Below are positions 39,602 through 48,178 of a stretch of 64,000 bases of DNA, one piece after another. The notes below the pieces were generated by a model, which worked only from the letters and a program-made list of their open reading frames with translations, did not search any database and had not been told where the DNA came from. Numbering within the stretch: the first letter of the stretch is position 1; each line of letters opens with the position of its first letter. The stretch covers positions 1 to 64,000 of the forward strand of contig CACOXV010000009.1 in NCBI GenBank assembly GCA_902631295.1, given 5' to 3'. The DNA is from Paracoccaceae bacterium (lineage in GTDB: Bacteria; Pseudomonadota; Alphaproteobacteria; Rhodobacterales; Rhodobacteraceae). Made by a program: the position numbers and the translations under genes.

Positions 39602-40177
39602 TTAAGCTCTAAGGATATCTAATATTTCTATAACTTGTTTTTCAACGGCCTCATGAGAAGTTGTTTCTATAACATAATCTGCAAGGTCACATTTTTTGCT
39701 GCTAGGCATCTGTTTAGACATGAGCTCCTTATAATAATCGTCATGCTCTTTATTTCGGTTTTTCAGCCGCTCCATTTGATTTTTGGTGCTGGTAAATACG
39801 CAAACTGTTTTATCCATGTCTTTATCTGCACCAGTTTCAAATAATAGCGGTATATCAAAAACAACAACATCAGAAGAAGTATGTTTTTGAAAGGTTTTTC
39901 GGTCCTCTAAAATCATTGGATGTACAATTTCTTCTAACTCTTTCAGATTTTCAGGCTCATTCTTTAACAGTGCTTTTAGTCGACTTCTAGAAATTGAACC
40001 ATCTTCCAGTGAGGACGGAAAAAGCTTAGCCACTTTGACGACCGCTTTACCGCCTTTTGAATAAAGCTTATGCACTGTTTTGTCAGCATCCCAAACGTCA
40101 CAACCAAGTTTTTCGAAAACTTTTGCAGTTGTAGTTTTCCCCATACCAACAGATCCTGTTAATCCAATTTTAATCAT
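39602..40177 (-). CDS. coaE: Dephospho-CoA kinase
   Basis: Last step of coenzyme A synthesis, phosphorylating the ribose 3'-hydroxyl of dephospho-CoA. Walker A is GLTGSVGMGKTTTA (residues 5-18), followed by DADKTVHKLY, IVHPMI and VFDIPLLFETGADK, all conserved. Length (191) is normal. It overlaps aroE by 4 bp upstream and is followed by dnaQ. Confidence 0.96.
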   Translation of the reverse strand: MIKIGLTGSVGMGKTTTAKVFEKLGCDVWDADKTVHKLYSKGGKAVVKVAKLFPSSLEDGSISRSRLKALLKNEPENLKELEEIVHPMILEDRKTFQKHTSSDVVVFDIPLLFETGADKDMDKTVCVFTSTKNQMERLKNRNKEHDDYYKELMSKQMPSSKKCDLADYVIETTSHEAVEKQVIEILDILRA

Positions 40178-41010
40178 TCCCTGAGTAATAACTCTCTTAG
40201 ATCTGGTGAATCAGTAGGTTTTACACCAAACCAGCGTTCGAAACCTGGTATTGCTTGGTATATTAACATTCCTAACCCATCTACAACACGACAACCATTT
40301 TTAGATGCATACGCCAGTAAGGGAGTTTTAAGTGGCGTATAAACTATGTCAGTAACAAGCGTATTTTTTTTCAATTTGTCTAGGGGTATTGGTAAATCTG
40401 CTTTTCCAATCATTCCAAGCGAAGTGGTGTTTATTACCGTTGCCGCATCATCTAAATAATTTTGAACTTTCATCCAATCAACTACTTTTATTTTTGCTCC
40501 AAAATCTGACCTTAATTGATCTGCTCTAGATCTCGTTCTGTTAGCAAGCACGATTTCGTTTGCACCATCCTCGATTAATGCTCCTAATATCGCTCTGGAT
40601 GCTCCTCCAGCTCCAAAAACCACAGATATACCATCTTTAGCTGTCCAGTCTTTGTATTGTGATTTTATATTCTGAATAAACCCATAACCGTCTGTATTGT
40701 CGGCAAAAATTTTACCATCTGACAAAAAGGTTAATGTGTTCGCTGCTCCGATAATTGCGGCTCTATCTGAAATTTTGTCGGCTACCTTTAATATCTTCTC
40801 TTTATATGGAATCGTGACATTCGCTCCTACAAAACCGAGTCTAGGTAAAGACCGGATATGCTTTTCAAAATTTAATGGATCAATATCAAGCGGAATATAA
40901 TAACCATTCACACCGAATTTAGACAACCAAAAATTATGCAGCCTAGGTGACTTTGAATGATTTATCGGATGACCTAAAACGGCTGCTACTGGTATTTGAG
41001 ATGAACTCAA
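40174..41010 (-). CDS. aroE: Shikimate dehydrogenase
   Basis: NADP-dependent reduction of 3-dehydroshikimate to shikimate in aromatic amino acid synthesis. Motifs are VLGHPINHSKSPRLHN (substrate), NVTIPYKE with the catalytic Lys, NTDGYGF with the catalytic Asp, and GAGGASRAILGAL (Rossmann loop) with NRTRSRA for NADP. Length (278) is normal. It overlaps both maf and coaE by 4 bp, so the block maf-aroE-coaE-dnaQ is tightly coupled. Confidence 0.97.
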   Translation of the reverse strand: MSSSQIPVAAVLGHPINHSKSPRLHNFWLSKFGVNGYYIPLDIDPLNFEKHIRSLPRLGFVGANVTIPYKEKILKVADKISDRAAIIGAANTLTFLSDGKIFADNTDGYGFIQNIKSQYKDWTAKDGISVVFGAGGASRAILGALIEDGANEIVLANRTRSRADQLRSDFGAKIKVVDWMKVQNYLDDAATVINTTSLGMIGKADLPIPLDKLKKNTLVTDIVYTPLKTPLLAYASKNGCRVVDGLGMLIYQAIPGFERWFGVKPTDSPDLRELLLRE

Positions 41011-41606
41011 TGTTTTAACACTCCCCGGTAAACTAAATAATCTAGTAACTGAATAATGGGCAAACCTAAAATACTAAAATAATCGCCATTAATCTTTGAT
41101 AAAAAAGAAATACCACTGTTTTCGATTTTATAACCACCAACGCAGTGCTTTACTTCGTCCCAGTTGTCATCAACATACTTGGAGATGTATTCATCTGATA
41201 AATTCCGCATTGTGATTGTTGCAGATCCAATAAATCGCCACTCTGCTTTATTTGCAAAATAAACTACACAAGCGGAATAAAGTGTATGGCTTTTACTTCT
41301 AAGAAACTTAAGTTGGTCCGCTAAATCGGTAGGGTTGTTTGCTTTCGATAGAATTTGACCGTTACACTCCATAATTTGATCACATCCAATTACTAGTTTA
41401 TCTAAATACTCACATGAAAGTTTCTTTGCTTTCATAGCTGCCAAAATGTCAGCTAAATCACGCCCAGAATAGCCTTTATTAATATAAGAAGACTTTGCTT
41501 CTTTCTCGTCTATATTAGCATCGATAGCGGTAAATTTTAAACCTGCTTTAAATAAAAGCTCTGACCTAATTTGTGACTTCGATGCCAATATTATACCAAT
41601 TGTCAT
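41007..41606 (-). CDS. maf: Maf family nucleoside-triphosphate pyrophosphatase
   Basis: House-cleaning pyrophosphatase that removes non-canonical or excess (d)NTPs; historically 'septum formation' Maf. The N-terminal ASKSQIRSELLFKAGL (usual ASxSPRR-type), the segment DANIDEKE, and GCDQIMECNGQILSKA (normally GaDtvV) with Cys and Ile variations are visible. The protein (199 residues) keeps the catalytic Asp. ATG 41606 faces the 696-bp non-coding region, so this block is transcribed away from the putative origin. Confidence 0.92.
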   Translation of the reverse strand: MTIGIILASKSQIRSELLFKAGLKFTAIDANIDEKEAKSSYINKGYSGRDLADILAAMKAKKLSCEYLDKLVIGCDQIMECNGQILSKANNPTDLADQLKFLRSKSHTLYSACVVYFANKAEWRFIGSATITMRNLSDEYISKYVDDNWDEVKHCVGGYKIENSGISFLSKINGDYFSILGLPIIQLLDYLVYRGVLKH

Positions 41607-41607
41607 G

Positions 41608-41622
41608 TTAATAAATCTTTAA
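41608..41622. promoter_or_regulatory. CtrA-type box TTAA-N7-TTAA
   Basis: A perfect TTAA-(7 bp)-TTAA pair starts 2 bp upstream of the maf start codon at the edge of the putative origin. In DNA this AT-rich the pattern is expected by chance roughly once every two or three kilobases, so it is only suggestive. Confidence 0.3.
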
Positions 41623-42022
41623 TATTTTTACTTGCTAGAAAACATTTTTAGTTTTCTCTAACTTTTTGTATATTTTTATTGCATTATAATATTTTTCTAT
41701 ACAGTGGATAAGGATAAGTTAAATAACTATATAATTGTGTATTTTTTTTTAATTACTATCTAATTATCTGTTTTAATTTACTAGTTTTTACCTATTTAAA
41801 ACTAATAAAGCTGTTGAAATGTGCTTTATAAAATTTAATCCACTTTATTTCTCTTACCTATTACTAAAACTACTCTTATTTCATGATATTTATTATTAAT
41901 AGAGTGAATACTATCCAGTAACCAAAATACTGACACCACTATACCCATGAGTAAAAACTTGCGCATACCAATGGTAGTATCGTGGATGGTTGGTTTATTT
42001 TATATACCACGAATTTTTGTAT

Positions 42023-42037
42023 ATCACCTAGGGTGAT
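42023..42037. repeat. Compact inverted repeat ATCACC-TAG-GGTGAT in the putative origin
   Basis: Perfect 6-bp arms (42023-42028 and 42032-42037) around a 3-nt loop, one of the few GC-containing structures in this region. Close by are TACCA-A-TGGTA (41966-41976) and the pair TCGTGG (41980-41985)/CCACGA (42007-42012). Confidence 0.6.
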
Positions 42038-42302
42038 CTAACTGTAAAGAGTAACTTTAAGACGTTTTTTTATACTTTCTTAGATATTTAAATAGTTGAT
42101 TTCAAAATTGAAAATAACAGCCTACCTGGTATGTAGTTTAGATTACCAAATGAAATCCCGTTTTTATTATTATCGGGTATGATAATGTCAGTCATATTTA
42201 GATTTCAGCTTTTATTGACTCAAGACATATTTTTTATTACGAGGTTGTTATTCCAGTTCTGGATGTGAATCTCATAATTAAAGTCCATTTAAAGGGTATG
42301 AT

Positions 42303-43574
42303 ATGTCTGCTCAGAAACTGAACTTGTCTGATCTCAAGTCAAAGAGTCCGAAAGACCTTCTTTCAATGGCGGAAGAATTAGAAATTGAAAACGCTTCGAC
42401 CATGCGTAAAGGCGAGATGATGTTTCAAATTCTAAGGGAAAGAGCAGATGAGGGTTGGGAAGTTTTTGGAGAAGGTGTGCTGGAGGTATTACAAGATGGT
42501 TTTGGGTTCTTGAGAGCGCCTGAAGCAAATTATCTTCCTGGACCAGATGATATATACGTATCGCCAGAAATCATCCGTCAATTTTCTCTTAGAACAGGCG
42601 ATACTGTAGAAGGTATGATAAAAGCGCCAGATGAAAACGAACGTTATTTTGCCATAGTTGGTGTTAATAAGATCAACTTTGAAGACCCTCAAAAAGCTAA
42701 ACATAAAATAGCATTTGACAATCTTACGCCTCTTTATCCCGATGAGCGATTAACAATGGAGATAGAAGACCCAACAGTTAAGGATAGATCAGCAAGAGTG
42801 ATAGATTTGGTTGCTCCAATTGGTAAAGGACAAAGATCTTTAATCGTAGCCCCACCACGAACTGGTAAAACTGTGATTTTGCAAAATATCGCTCACAGTA
42901 TAGAGAGAAACCATCCTGAATGCTATCTCATAGTGCTGTTAATAGATGAGAGACCAGAAGAAGTTACGGACATGCAAAGGTCAGTTAAAGGGGAAGTAAT
43001 ATCTTCTACGTTCGACGAACCTGCCACGCGGCACGTTGCTGTATCTGAAATGGTAATTGAAAAATCGAAACGGCTTGTTGAACATAAACGTGACGTTGTT
43101 ATTTTGTTGGACTCAATAACTAGATTAGGTAGAGCTTTCAACACAGTGATACCGTCATCTGGAAAAGTGTTAACAGGGGGTGTTGATGCGAATGCCCTTC
43201 AAAGACCAAAGAGATTTTTTGGTGCTGCACGAAATATTGAAGAAGGTGGTTCCTTAACAATAGTATCAACAGCTTTAATCGACACAGGGTCAAGGATGGA
43301 CGAAGTGATTTTTGAAGAGTTTAAAGGTACAGGTAATAGCGAAATCGTTCTAGATCGTAAAGTTGCAGACAAAAGAGTTTTTCCTGCTATTGATATTTTA
43401 AAGTCTGGCACAAGGAAAGAAGATCTACTTGTTGACAAGTTAGATTTACAAAAAACTTTTGTACTGAGGCGAATATTGAACCCGATGGGCACTACAGACG
43501 GCATAGAATTTTTATTGTCAAAATTAAAACAAACCAAAACAAATTCAGAATTTTTTGACTCGATGAATACTTAA
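42303..43574 (+). CDS. rho: Transcription termination factor Rho
   Basis: Hexameric RNA helicase for factor-dependent termination. The 423-residue protein has the N-terminal helix-bundle and cold-shock RNA-binding domain ([29 protein letters not shown]), Walker [18 protein letters not shown], Walker [15 protein letters not shown] and the R-loop [14 protein letters not shown] 42303 follows AAAGGGTATGAT. It is the first gene to the right of the putative origin. With convergent genes packed end to end in this genome, Rho may carry much of the termination load (inference). Confidence 0.98.
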   Translation: MSAQKLNLSDLKSKSPKDLLSMAEELEIENASTMRKGEMMFQILRERADEGWEVFGEGVLEVLQDGFGFLRAPEANYLPGPDDIYVSPEIIRQFSLRTGDTVEGMIKAPDENERYFAIVGVNKINFEDPQKAKHKIAFDNLTPLYPDERLTMEIEDPTVKDRSARVIDLVAPIGKGQRSLIVAPPRTGKTVILQNIAHSIERNHPECYLIVLLIDERPEEVTDMQRSVKGEVISSTFDEPATRHVAVSEMVIEKSKRLVEHKRDVVILLDSITRLGRAFNTVIPSSGKVLTGGVDANALQRPKRFFGAARNIEEGGSLTIVSTALIDTGSRMDEVIFEEFKGTGNSEIVLDRKVADKRVFPAIDILKSGTRKEDLLVDKLDLQKTFVLRRILNPMGTTDGIEFLLSKLKQTKTNSEFFDSMNT

Positions 43575-43592
43575 GCCATAACGAGATTGCTA

Positions 43593-44876
43593 TTGGATAC
43601 CATATTTGCACTAGCATCGGCACCCGGCAAAGCGGGCATTGCTATAATTCGTATATCTGGTTCCGCTGCAATCAGTGTGGTGGAGAAGATAACACAGTCG
43701 GAACTAAATGGGCCAATACCAAAACTTCGTGTCATTTATGATGTAGATGGCAACTTTATCGATCAAGCATTAATACTTACATTTCAAGCACCGAACAGTT
43801 TTACAGGAGAAAATGTTGCAGAGCTACACCTACACGGCTCTAGTGCAGTGGTGTCGTCGATTATTGATTTATTAAATAATATTAAAGGGTTACGGCTAGC
43901 AGAAGCAGGGGAGTTTACGCGAAGATCTCTTGATAATGGAAAAATAGATTTGGCTCAGGTAGAAGGGCTCGCCGACCTTATTGATGCAGAAACAAGTGCA
44001 CAGCACAAGCAAGCGGCGAAAGTGTTTTCTGGTGCGCTTGGCACAAAAACAAAAGAATGGAGGCAAACTCTAATTAAGGCCGCAGCACTATTAGTTGCAA
44101 CGATAGATTTTTCGGATGAAGAAGTTCCCGAAGAAGTAACATCTGAAGTAGAAACATTAATTAATAAAGTGCTCACGGAACTAGATAAGGAGATCGTTGG
44201 GGTTCAAACCGCTGAAAGAATAAGGGCTGGTTTTGAGGTCGCTATTGTAGGTGCGCCGAATCTTGGTAAATCTACCCTGTTAAATTTTCTCGTTGGTAGA
44301 GAAGCAGCAATAACATCAAATATCGATGGAACAACTAGAGATATAATTGAGGTAAAGTTCGACTTGCGTGGATTGCCTGTGACTATTTTGGATACAGCAG
44401 GGATAAGGGAGACGGTTGATGAAATAGAGGAGGTTGGTATCAGTCGCGCTTTAGAAAGGTCTAGCCTATGCGATCTACGTATAGTGCTCTCAGAAGATGG
44501 TAAGCACCCACCGGGTTTAGTGCAAAGAGAAACAGATATAGTCTGCATCGCGAAAGACGATGATGGAAAAAGAGGGGGTGTATCAGGAAAAACAGGTGCT
44601 GGTGTAGATGATCTTAAACACAATATATGGGCTTATTTTATAAACCAAACGCAAGATGTAGGGGTCGCTACTCGCGAACGACATAGAGTCTCGATGGTGG
44701 ACGCAAAACATTTTCTAAAGAACGCAGTTGTATTACTGAAGGATGGTCCAGAGTATTATGATGTAACAGCCGAAGAAATAAGAGCAGCAACACACGCACT
44801 GGATAGCTTAATTGGAAGAATCGGTATAGAGAACGTTTTAGATGAGGTTTTTTCAAGCTTTTGTTTGGGTAAATAG
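43593..44876 (+). CDS. mnmE: tRNA modification GTPase MnmE
   Basis: GTPase that, with MnmG, installs the cmnm5 group on wobble uridine 34 of certain tRNAs. The N-terminal tetrahydrofolate-binding domain (about 1-115), helical domain and inserted G domain are present: G1 GAPNLGKSTLLN, G3 DTAGIRE, and the C-terminal CLGK motif with the catalytic-tail Cys. The start is TTG 43593 (MDTIFALASAPGKAG, the standard N-terminus); a TTG at 43587 in frame is less likely, as GAG lies 7 nt before 43593. It ends exactly where mnmG begins. Confidence 0.95.
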   Translation: MDTIFALASAPGKAGIAIIRISGSAAISVVEKITQSELNGPIPKLRVIYDVDGNFIDQALILTFQAPNSFTGENVAELHLHGSSAVVSSIIDLLNNIKGLRLAEAGEFTRRSLDNGKIDLAQVEGLADLIDAETSAQHKQAAKVFSGALGTKTKEWRQTLIKAAALLVATIDFSDEEVPEEVTSEVETLINKVLTELDKEIVGVQTAERIRAGFEVAIVGAPNLGKSTLLNFLVGREAAITSNIDGTTRDIIEVKFDLRGLPVTILDTAGIRETVDEIEEVGISRALERSSLCDLRIVLSEDGKHPPGLVQRETDIVCIAKDDDGKRGGVSGKTGAGVDDLKHNIWAYFINQTQDVGVATRERHRVSMVDAKHFLKNAVVLLKDGPEYYDVTAEEIRAATHALDSLIGRIGIENVLDEVFSSFCLGK

Positions 44877-46748
44877 GTGTTTCACGTGAAACAATTTGAT
44901 GTAGTAGTTATTGGTGGGGGCCACGCAGGCTGTGAAGCGGCAGCAGCGGCAGCACGGGTTGGTGCTAATACAGCATTAGTAACGATGAAAAGCTCGGACA
45001 TTGGTGTAATGTCGTGTAATCCGGCTATAGGAGGTTTGGGCAAGGGACATTTAGTTCGAGAAATAGATGCTTTAGGCGGTCTGATGGGGTTAGCTGCAGA
45101 CGGGGCTGGAATACAATTTCGTTTGCTAAACAGAAAAAAAGGACCAGCGGTACAGGGCCCAAGAGCACAAGCCGATAGGGCGCTTTACCAGTCAGCAGTA
45201 AAGCGTCAGCTCTCTAGTGTTGAGGGTCTGTCTCTGGTAGAGGGTGAAGTTGTTGATCTAATTGTAGATGGTTATCGTGCCTGTGGTATAAGGTTGGCAG
45301 ATGATAGCGAGTTATTTGCCAAGTCTGTAATTATTACTTCTGGGACCTTTTTGAACGGGCGTATCCACATCGGTACAGAAAACCACCCTGGAGGCCGCAT
45401 GGGTGATCAGCCGTCTAATTTATTGGCGGATAGAATTAAAGACTTCGGATTAGATTTTGGGCGCCTTAAAACAGGCACCCCTCCTAGGTTAGATGCGCGT
45501 ACAATAGCTTGGGATAAAATTGAGATGCAGCCAGGTGACGATGTGCCGTGCATGTTTTCTTTTTTAAGCAGTGCTCCGATTGCTCAGCAGATATCTTGTG
45601 GTGTGACCCATACAAATGAAAAAACCCATGATATTATTAGAGAAAATTTAGAAAAATCTGCAATGTATAGTGGTAAAATAGAGGGTGTTGGGCCACGCTA
45701 TTGTCCATCGATTGAAGATAAAATCGTCAGGTTTTCAGATAAGCCGTCTCATCAAGTATTTCTTGAACCGGAGGGGCTTAATGATCACACGGTATATCCT
45801 AATGGTATTTCAACATCTTTGCCGGCAGAAATCCAAGAAGAGTATGTAAAGAGCATACTTGGCTTAGAGGGTGTTGTAATTTTGCAGCCAGGATATGCCA
45901 TAGAGTACGACTATGTTGATCCAAGATCTCTTGATAGCTCATTAGCGGTTCAGGGGTATGATGGTCTTTATCTAGCGGGGCAAATAAACGGGACTACAGG
46001 ATACGAGGAAGCAGCGGCACAGGGTTTGGTTGCGGGTTTAAACGCGGGCCGGAAGTCTTTGGGTTTGGCGGGCGTTTCGTTTTCTAGGTCTGACAGTTAC
46101 ATTGGTGTCATGATTGATGATTTGGTTTGTCGTGGTGTGACTGAGCCGTATCGAATGTTTACATCAAGAGCAGAGTTTAGGTTGTCTCTTCGAGCCGACA
46201 ATGCCGACCAAAGACTAACACCGATAGGGATTGATATTGGTTGTGTAGAAAAAGAGCGAGAAGAGGTTTTTACACGCAAAGTCAATAGGTTAAAGAAGGC
46301 TAAAGAACTTTTCGAATTACAAACATACACACCCAAAACACTTTCTGAAAATGGAATTTCTATTAGCCAAGACGGAACACGCAGAACTCTTATGCAGGTT
46401 TTGGCATTTCCAAATGTGTCATACACAGACCTTTTTAAATTAGAGCCTGAGTTAAAAACTGTGGATATTGATATACTTAATCAGATACAAAAAGATGCCA
46501 CCTATGTTAACTATTTAGACAGACAAAGAAAAGATATTGATGCTATCAGGCGCGATGAGCAAGTTCAAATTCCGGCAAGCCTGGACTATAACTCGATACA
46601 AGGTCTTTCAACTGAGTTGAGGTTAAAGCTTTCTAAAGCGCGCCCAAAAAACATGCTTCAAGCAGCTAGTGTTGATGGAATTACACCGGCTGCTTTAATG
46701 TTGGTTATGGCTAAAATAAAATTCATGGGTAAAGCTGCCTCAGCATGA
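44877..46748 (+). CDS. mnmG: tRNA uridine-5-carboxymethylaminomethyl modification enzyme MnmG (GidA)
   Basis: FAD- and folate-dependent partner of MnmE. The dinucleotide-binding loop [13 protein letters not shown] starts at about residue 10. Also seen are [46 protein letters not shown] and [11 protein letters not shown]. Length (623) is typical. I take GTG 44877, immediately after the mnmE stop, giving MFHVKQFD; the MFHVK residues are encoded by the embedded parS and are common in alphaproteobacterial MnmG. A GTG at 44886 is the alternative. It overlaps rsmG by 4 bp. Confidence 0.96.
   Translation: MFHVKQFDVVVIGGGHAGCEAAAAAARVGANTALVTMKSSDIGVMSCNPAIGGLGKGHLVREIDALGGLMGLAADGAGIQFRLLNRKKGPAVQGPRAQADRALYQSAVKRQLSSVEGLSLVEGEVVDLIVDGYRACGIRLADDSELFAKSVIITSGTFLNGRIHIGTENHPGGRMGDQPSNLLADRIKDFGLDFGRLKTGTPPRLDARTIAWDKIEMQPGDDVPCMFSFLSSAPIAQQISCGVTHTNEKTHDIIRENLEKSAMYSGKIEGVGPRYCPSIEDKIVRFSDKPSHQVFLEPEGLNDHTVYPNGISTSLPAEIQEEYVKSILGLEGVVILQPGYAIEYDYVDPRSLDSSLAVQGYDGLYLAGQINGTTGYEEAAAQGLVAGLNAGRKSLGLAGVSFSRSDSYIGVMIDDLVCRGVTEPYRMFTSRAEFRLSLRADNADQRLTPIGIDIGCVEKEREEVFTRKVNRLKKAKELFELQTYTPKTLSENGISISQDGTRRTLMQVLAFPNVSYTDLFKLEPELKTVDIDILNQIQKDATYVNYLDRQRKDIDAIRRDEQVQIPASLDYNSIQGLSTELRLKLSKARPKNMLQAASVDGITPAALMLVMAKIKFMGKAASA
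44878..44893. promoter_or_regulatory. parS centromere-like site 1 (in the start of mnmG)
   Basis: TGTTTCACGTGAAACA, a perfect 16-bp match to the bacterial parS consensus and a full palindrome. ParB encoded at 48179-49099 should nucleate here for chromosome segregation. It overlaps codons 1-6 of mnmG. Confidence 0.95.
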
Positions 46749-47362
46749 GAGAGGAGTTACTGCCGGGACTTGCTGTTTCACGTGAAACATTTTTAAAGCT
46801 TAAGGAGTATGAAAGGCTACTTACCAGGTGGAATTCAAAAATTAATCTTGTCTCCAAGTCGACCCTTAGGGATATTTGGAGCCGTCATATTCTAGATAGT
46901 GTACAGGTTTTTTGCTCAATTGGCGAAAAAACAGGAAAATGGGCTGATTTTGGCAGCGGTGGTGGTTTCCCTGGTCTGGTTTTAGCAATTTTATCAGACG
47001 AGTTTGGGGTTTCAAACAATCTGTGTTTAATAGAAGCAGATGTTCGTAAATCTGTGTTTTTAAGAACGGTTTGTAGAGAGCTTGGCTTGGTGGTCGATAT
47101 TTATAATAATAGAATAGAAGAAATGTCACCTATGCTTGTTGATGTCGTAAGTGCAAGAGCGCTGGCACCGCTCAAAACGCTATGTTTTTATGCAGAAAGT
47201 CACTTAAATGAAGATGGTATAGCGGTATTTGCAAAGGGAGAAAACTGGGAGTCGGAGCTTTTAGAGGCTCAAAAAAATTGGATATTTGAGTATGATGTTG
47301 TTACAAGTAAATTGCATCAGGGGTCGGTAATCTTGGTTCTAAAAGGTATTAAAAGTGTCTAA
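46745..47362 (+). CDS. rsmG: 16S rRNA (guanine527-N7)-methyltransferase RsmG (GidB)
   Basis: SAM-dependent methyltransferase for G527 in helix 18 of 16S rRNA. Motifs: [27 protein letters not shown], the SAM loop [15 protein letters not shown] and [11 protein letters not shown]. The VSRET residues near the N-terminus are encoded by the second parS site. It overlaps mnmG (4 bp) and parA (8 bp), so the run mnmE-mnmG-rsmG-parA is tightly coupled. Length (205) is normal. Confidence 0.96.
   Translation: MREELLPGLAVSRETFLKLKEYERLLTRWNSKINLVSKSTLRDIWSRHILDSVQVFCSIGEKTGKWADFGSGGGFPGLVLAILSDEFGVSNNLCLIEADVRKSVFLRTVCRELGLVVDIYNNRIEEMSPMLVDVVSARALAPLKTLCFYAESHLNEDGIAVFAKGENWESELLEAQKNWIFEYDVVTSKLHQGSVILVLKGIKSV
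46774..46789. promoter_or_regulatory. parS centromere-like site 2 (in rsmG)
   Basis: Second perfect TGTTTCACGTGAAACA, 1,896 bp from the first and about 1.4 kb before parB. It encodes part of the VSRET segment of RsmG. Both sites lie inside genes and face the putative origin 2.6-5 kb away. Confidence 0.95.
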
Positions 47363-48158
47363 TAGTGTTGATAATAAAGACCTCAAAGTGGTGGCTGTAA
47401 CAAATCAAAAGGGTGGTGTTGGAAAGACTACAACCACAATAAATTTAAGTGCTGCCCTAATTGAGTTAGGAAAAAAAGTATTGATTATCGACTTAGACCC
47501 CCAGGGTAATGCCTCCACAGGTCTTGGTATCGATTATGATCAAAGAAGATTAACGGTTTATGATGTTTTGCTAGCAGAAACGTCCGTTTCGAAGGCTGTC
47601 TTGCCAACACCAATGGAGGGTTTACATATTGTGCCTTCAAATGTCGACTTAAGTTCAGCAGACATTGAGCTTATTAAGACAGCAAATCATAGTACTGCAC
47701 TTTCCAGTGCATTAAGTGAAGATCGAAGTCTGGTTGATAGTTATGATTTTATTTTTGTAGACTGTCCACCGTCACTAAGCCTCTTAACTATAAATGCAAT
47801 GGTGGCTGCAAATTCTGTTCTTATACCTTTGCAGAGTGAATTTTTTGCTCTTGAGGGTTTGTCACAACTTATGTTGTCTGTCCGCGAGATTAGAAATTCG
47901 GTAAATACAGAGCTTCGATTTGAGGGTGTGGTGTTAACAATGTTTGATCGTCGTAACAATTTATCTCAGCAAGTAGAAAAGGATGCGAGGGAAAACCTAG
48001 GCGAAATTGTTTTTAAAACAGTAATACCGAGAAATGTTAGACTAAGTGAGGCACCATCGCACTCTATGCCAGTACTTACTTATGAACCAAGATCCAGGGG
48101 AGCACAGGCTTACAGGCGGCTGGCTAAAGAGTTTTTAAAAAATAATAGAGATATCTAA
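47355..48158 (+). CDS. parA: Chromosome partitioning ATPase ParA (Soj)
   Basis: Walker-type ATPase that, with ParB and parS, moves newly replicated origins apart. The deviant Walker A is TNQKGGVGKTTT (about residues 16-27), then DLDPQGNASTGLG and VDCPPSLSLLT. Length (267) is normal for chromosomal ParA. The start is GTG 47355, overlapping rsmG by 8 bp. parB follows after about 20 bp. Confidence 0.97.
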   Translation: MSNSVDNKDLKVVAVTNQKGGVGKTTTTINLSAALIELGKKVLIIDLDPQGNASTGLGIDYDQRRLTVYDVLLAETSVSKAVLPTPMEGLHIVPSNVDLSSADIELIKTANHSTALSSALSEDRSLVDSYDFIFVDCPPSLSLLTINAMVAANSVLIPLQSEFFALEGLSQLMLSVREIRNSVNTELRFEGVVLTMFDRRNNLSQQVEKDARENLGEIVFKTVIPRNVRLSEAPSHSMPVLTYEPRSRGAQAYRRLAKEFLKNNRDI

Positions 48159-48178
48159 TATAAATTTGGGTGAGGCTA

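Larger units (their letters stand above)
41607..42302. other. 696-bp AT-rich non-coding region; probable chromosomal replication origin (oriC)
   Basis: This is the only gene-free stretch above 300 bp in the window and is visibly much more AT-rich than its surroundings. Transcription diverges from it: maf-aroE-coaE-dnaQ to the left, rho-mnmE-mnmG-rsmG-parA-parB to the right. Inside are a reverse DnaA-box-like AGTGGATAA (41703-41711, 8/9 to TTATCCACA), a weaker forward TAATCCACT (41836-41844, 7/9), a TTAA-N7-TTAA CtrA-type site (41608-41622), T/A-rich runs at 41740-41780, a cluster of inverted repeats (41966-42037) and two GANTC sites (42217, 42267). In other alphaproteobacteria the origin lies near these same genes. 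The assignment is an inference from context; DnaA boxes are few. Confidence 0.65.
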
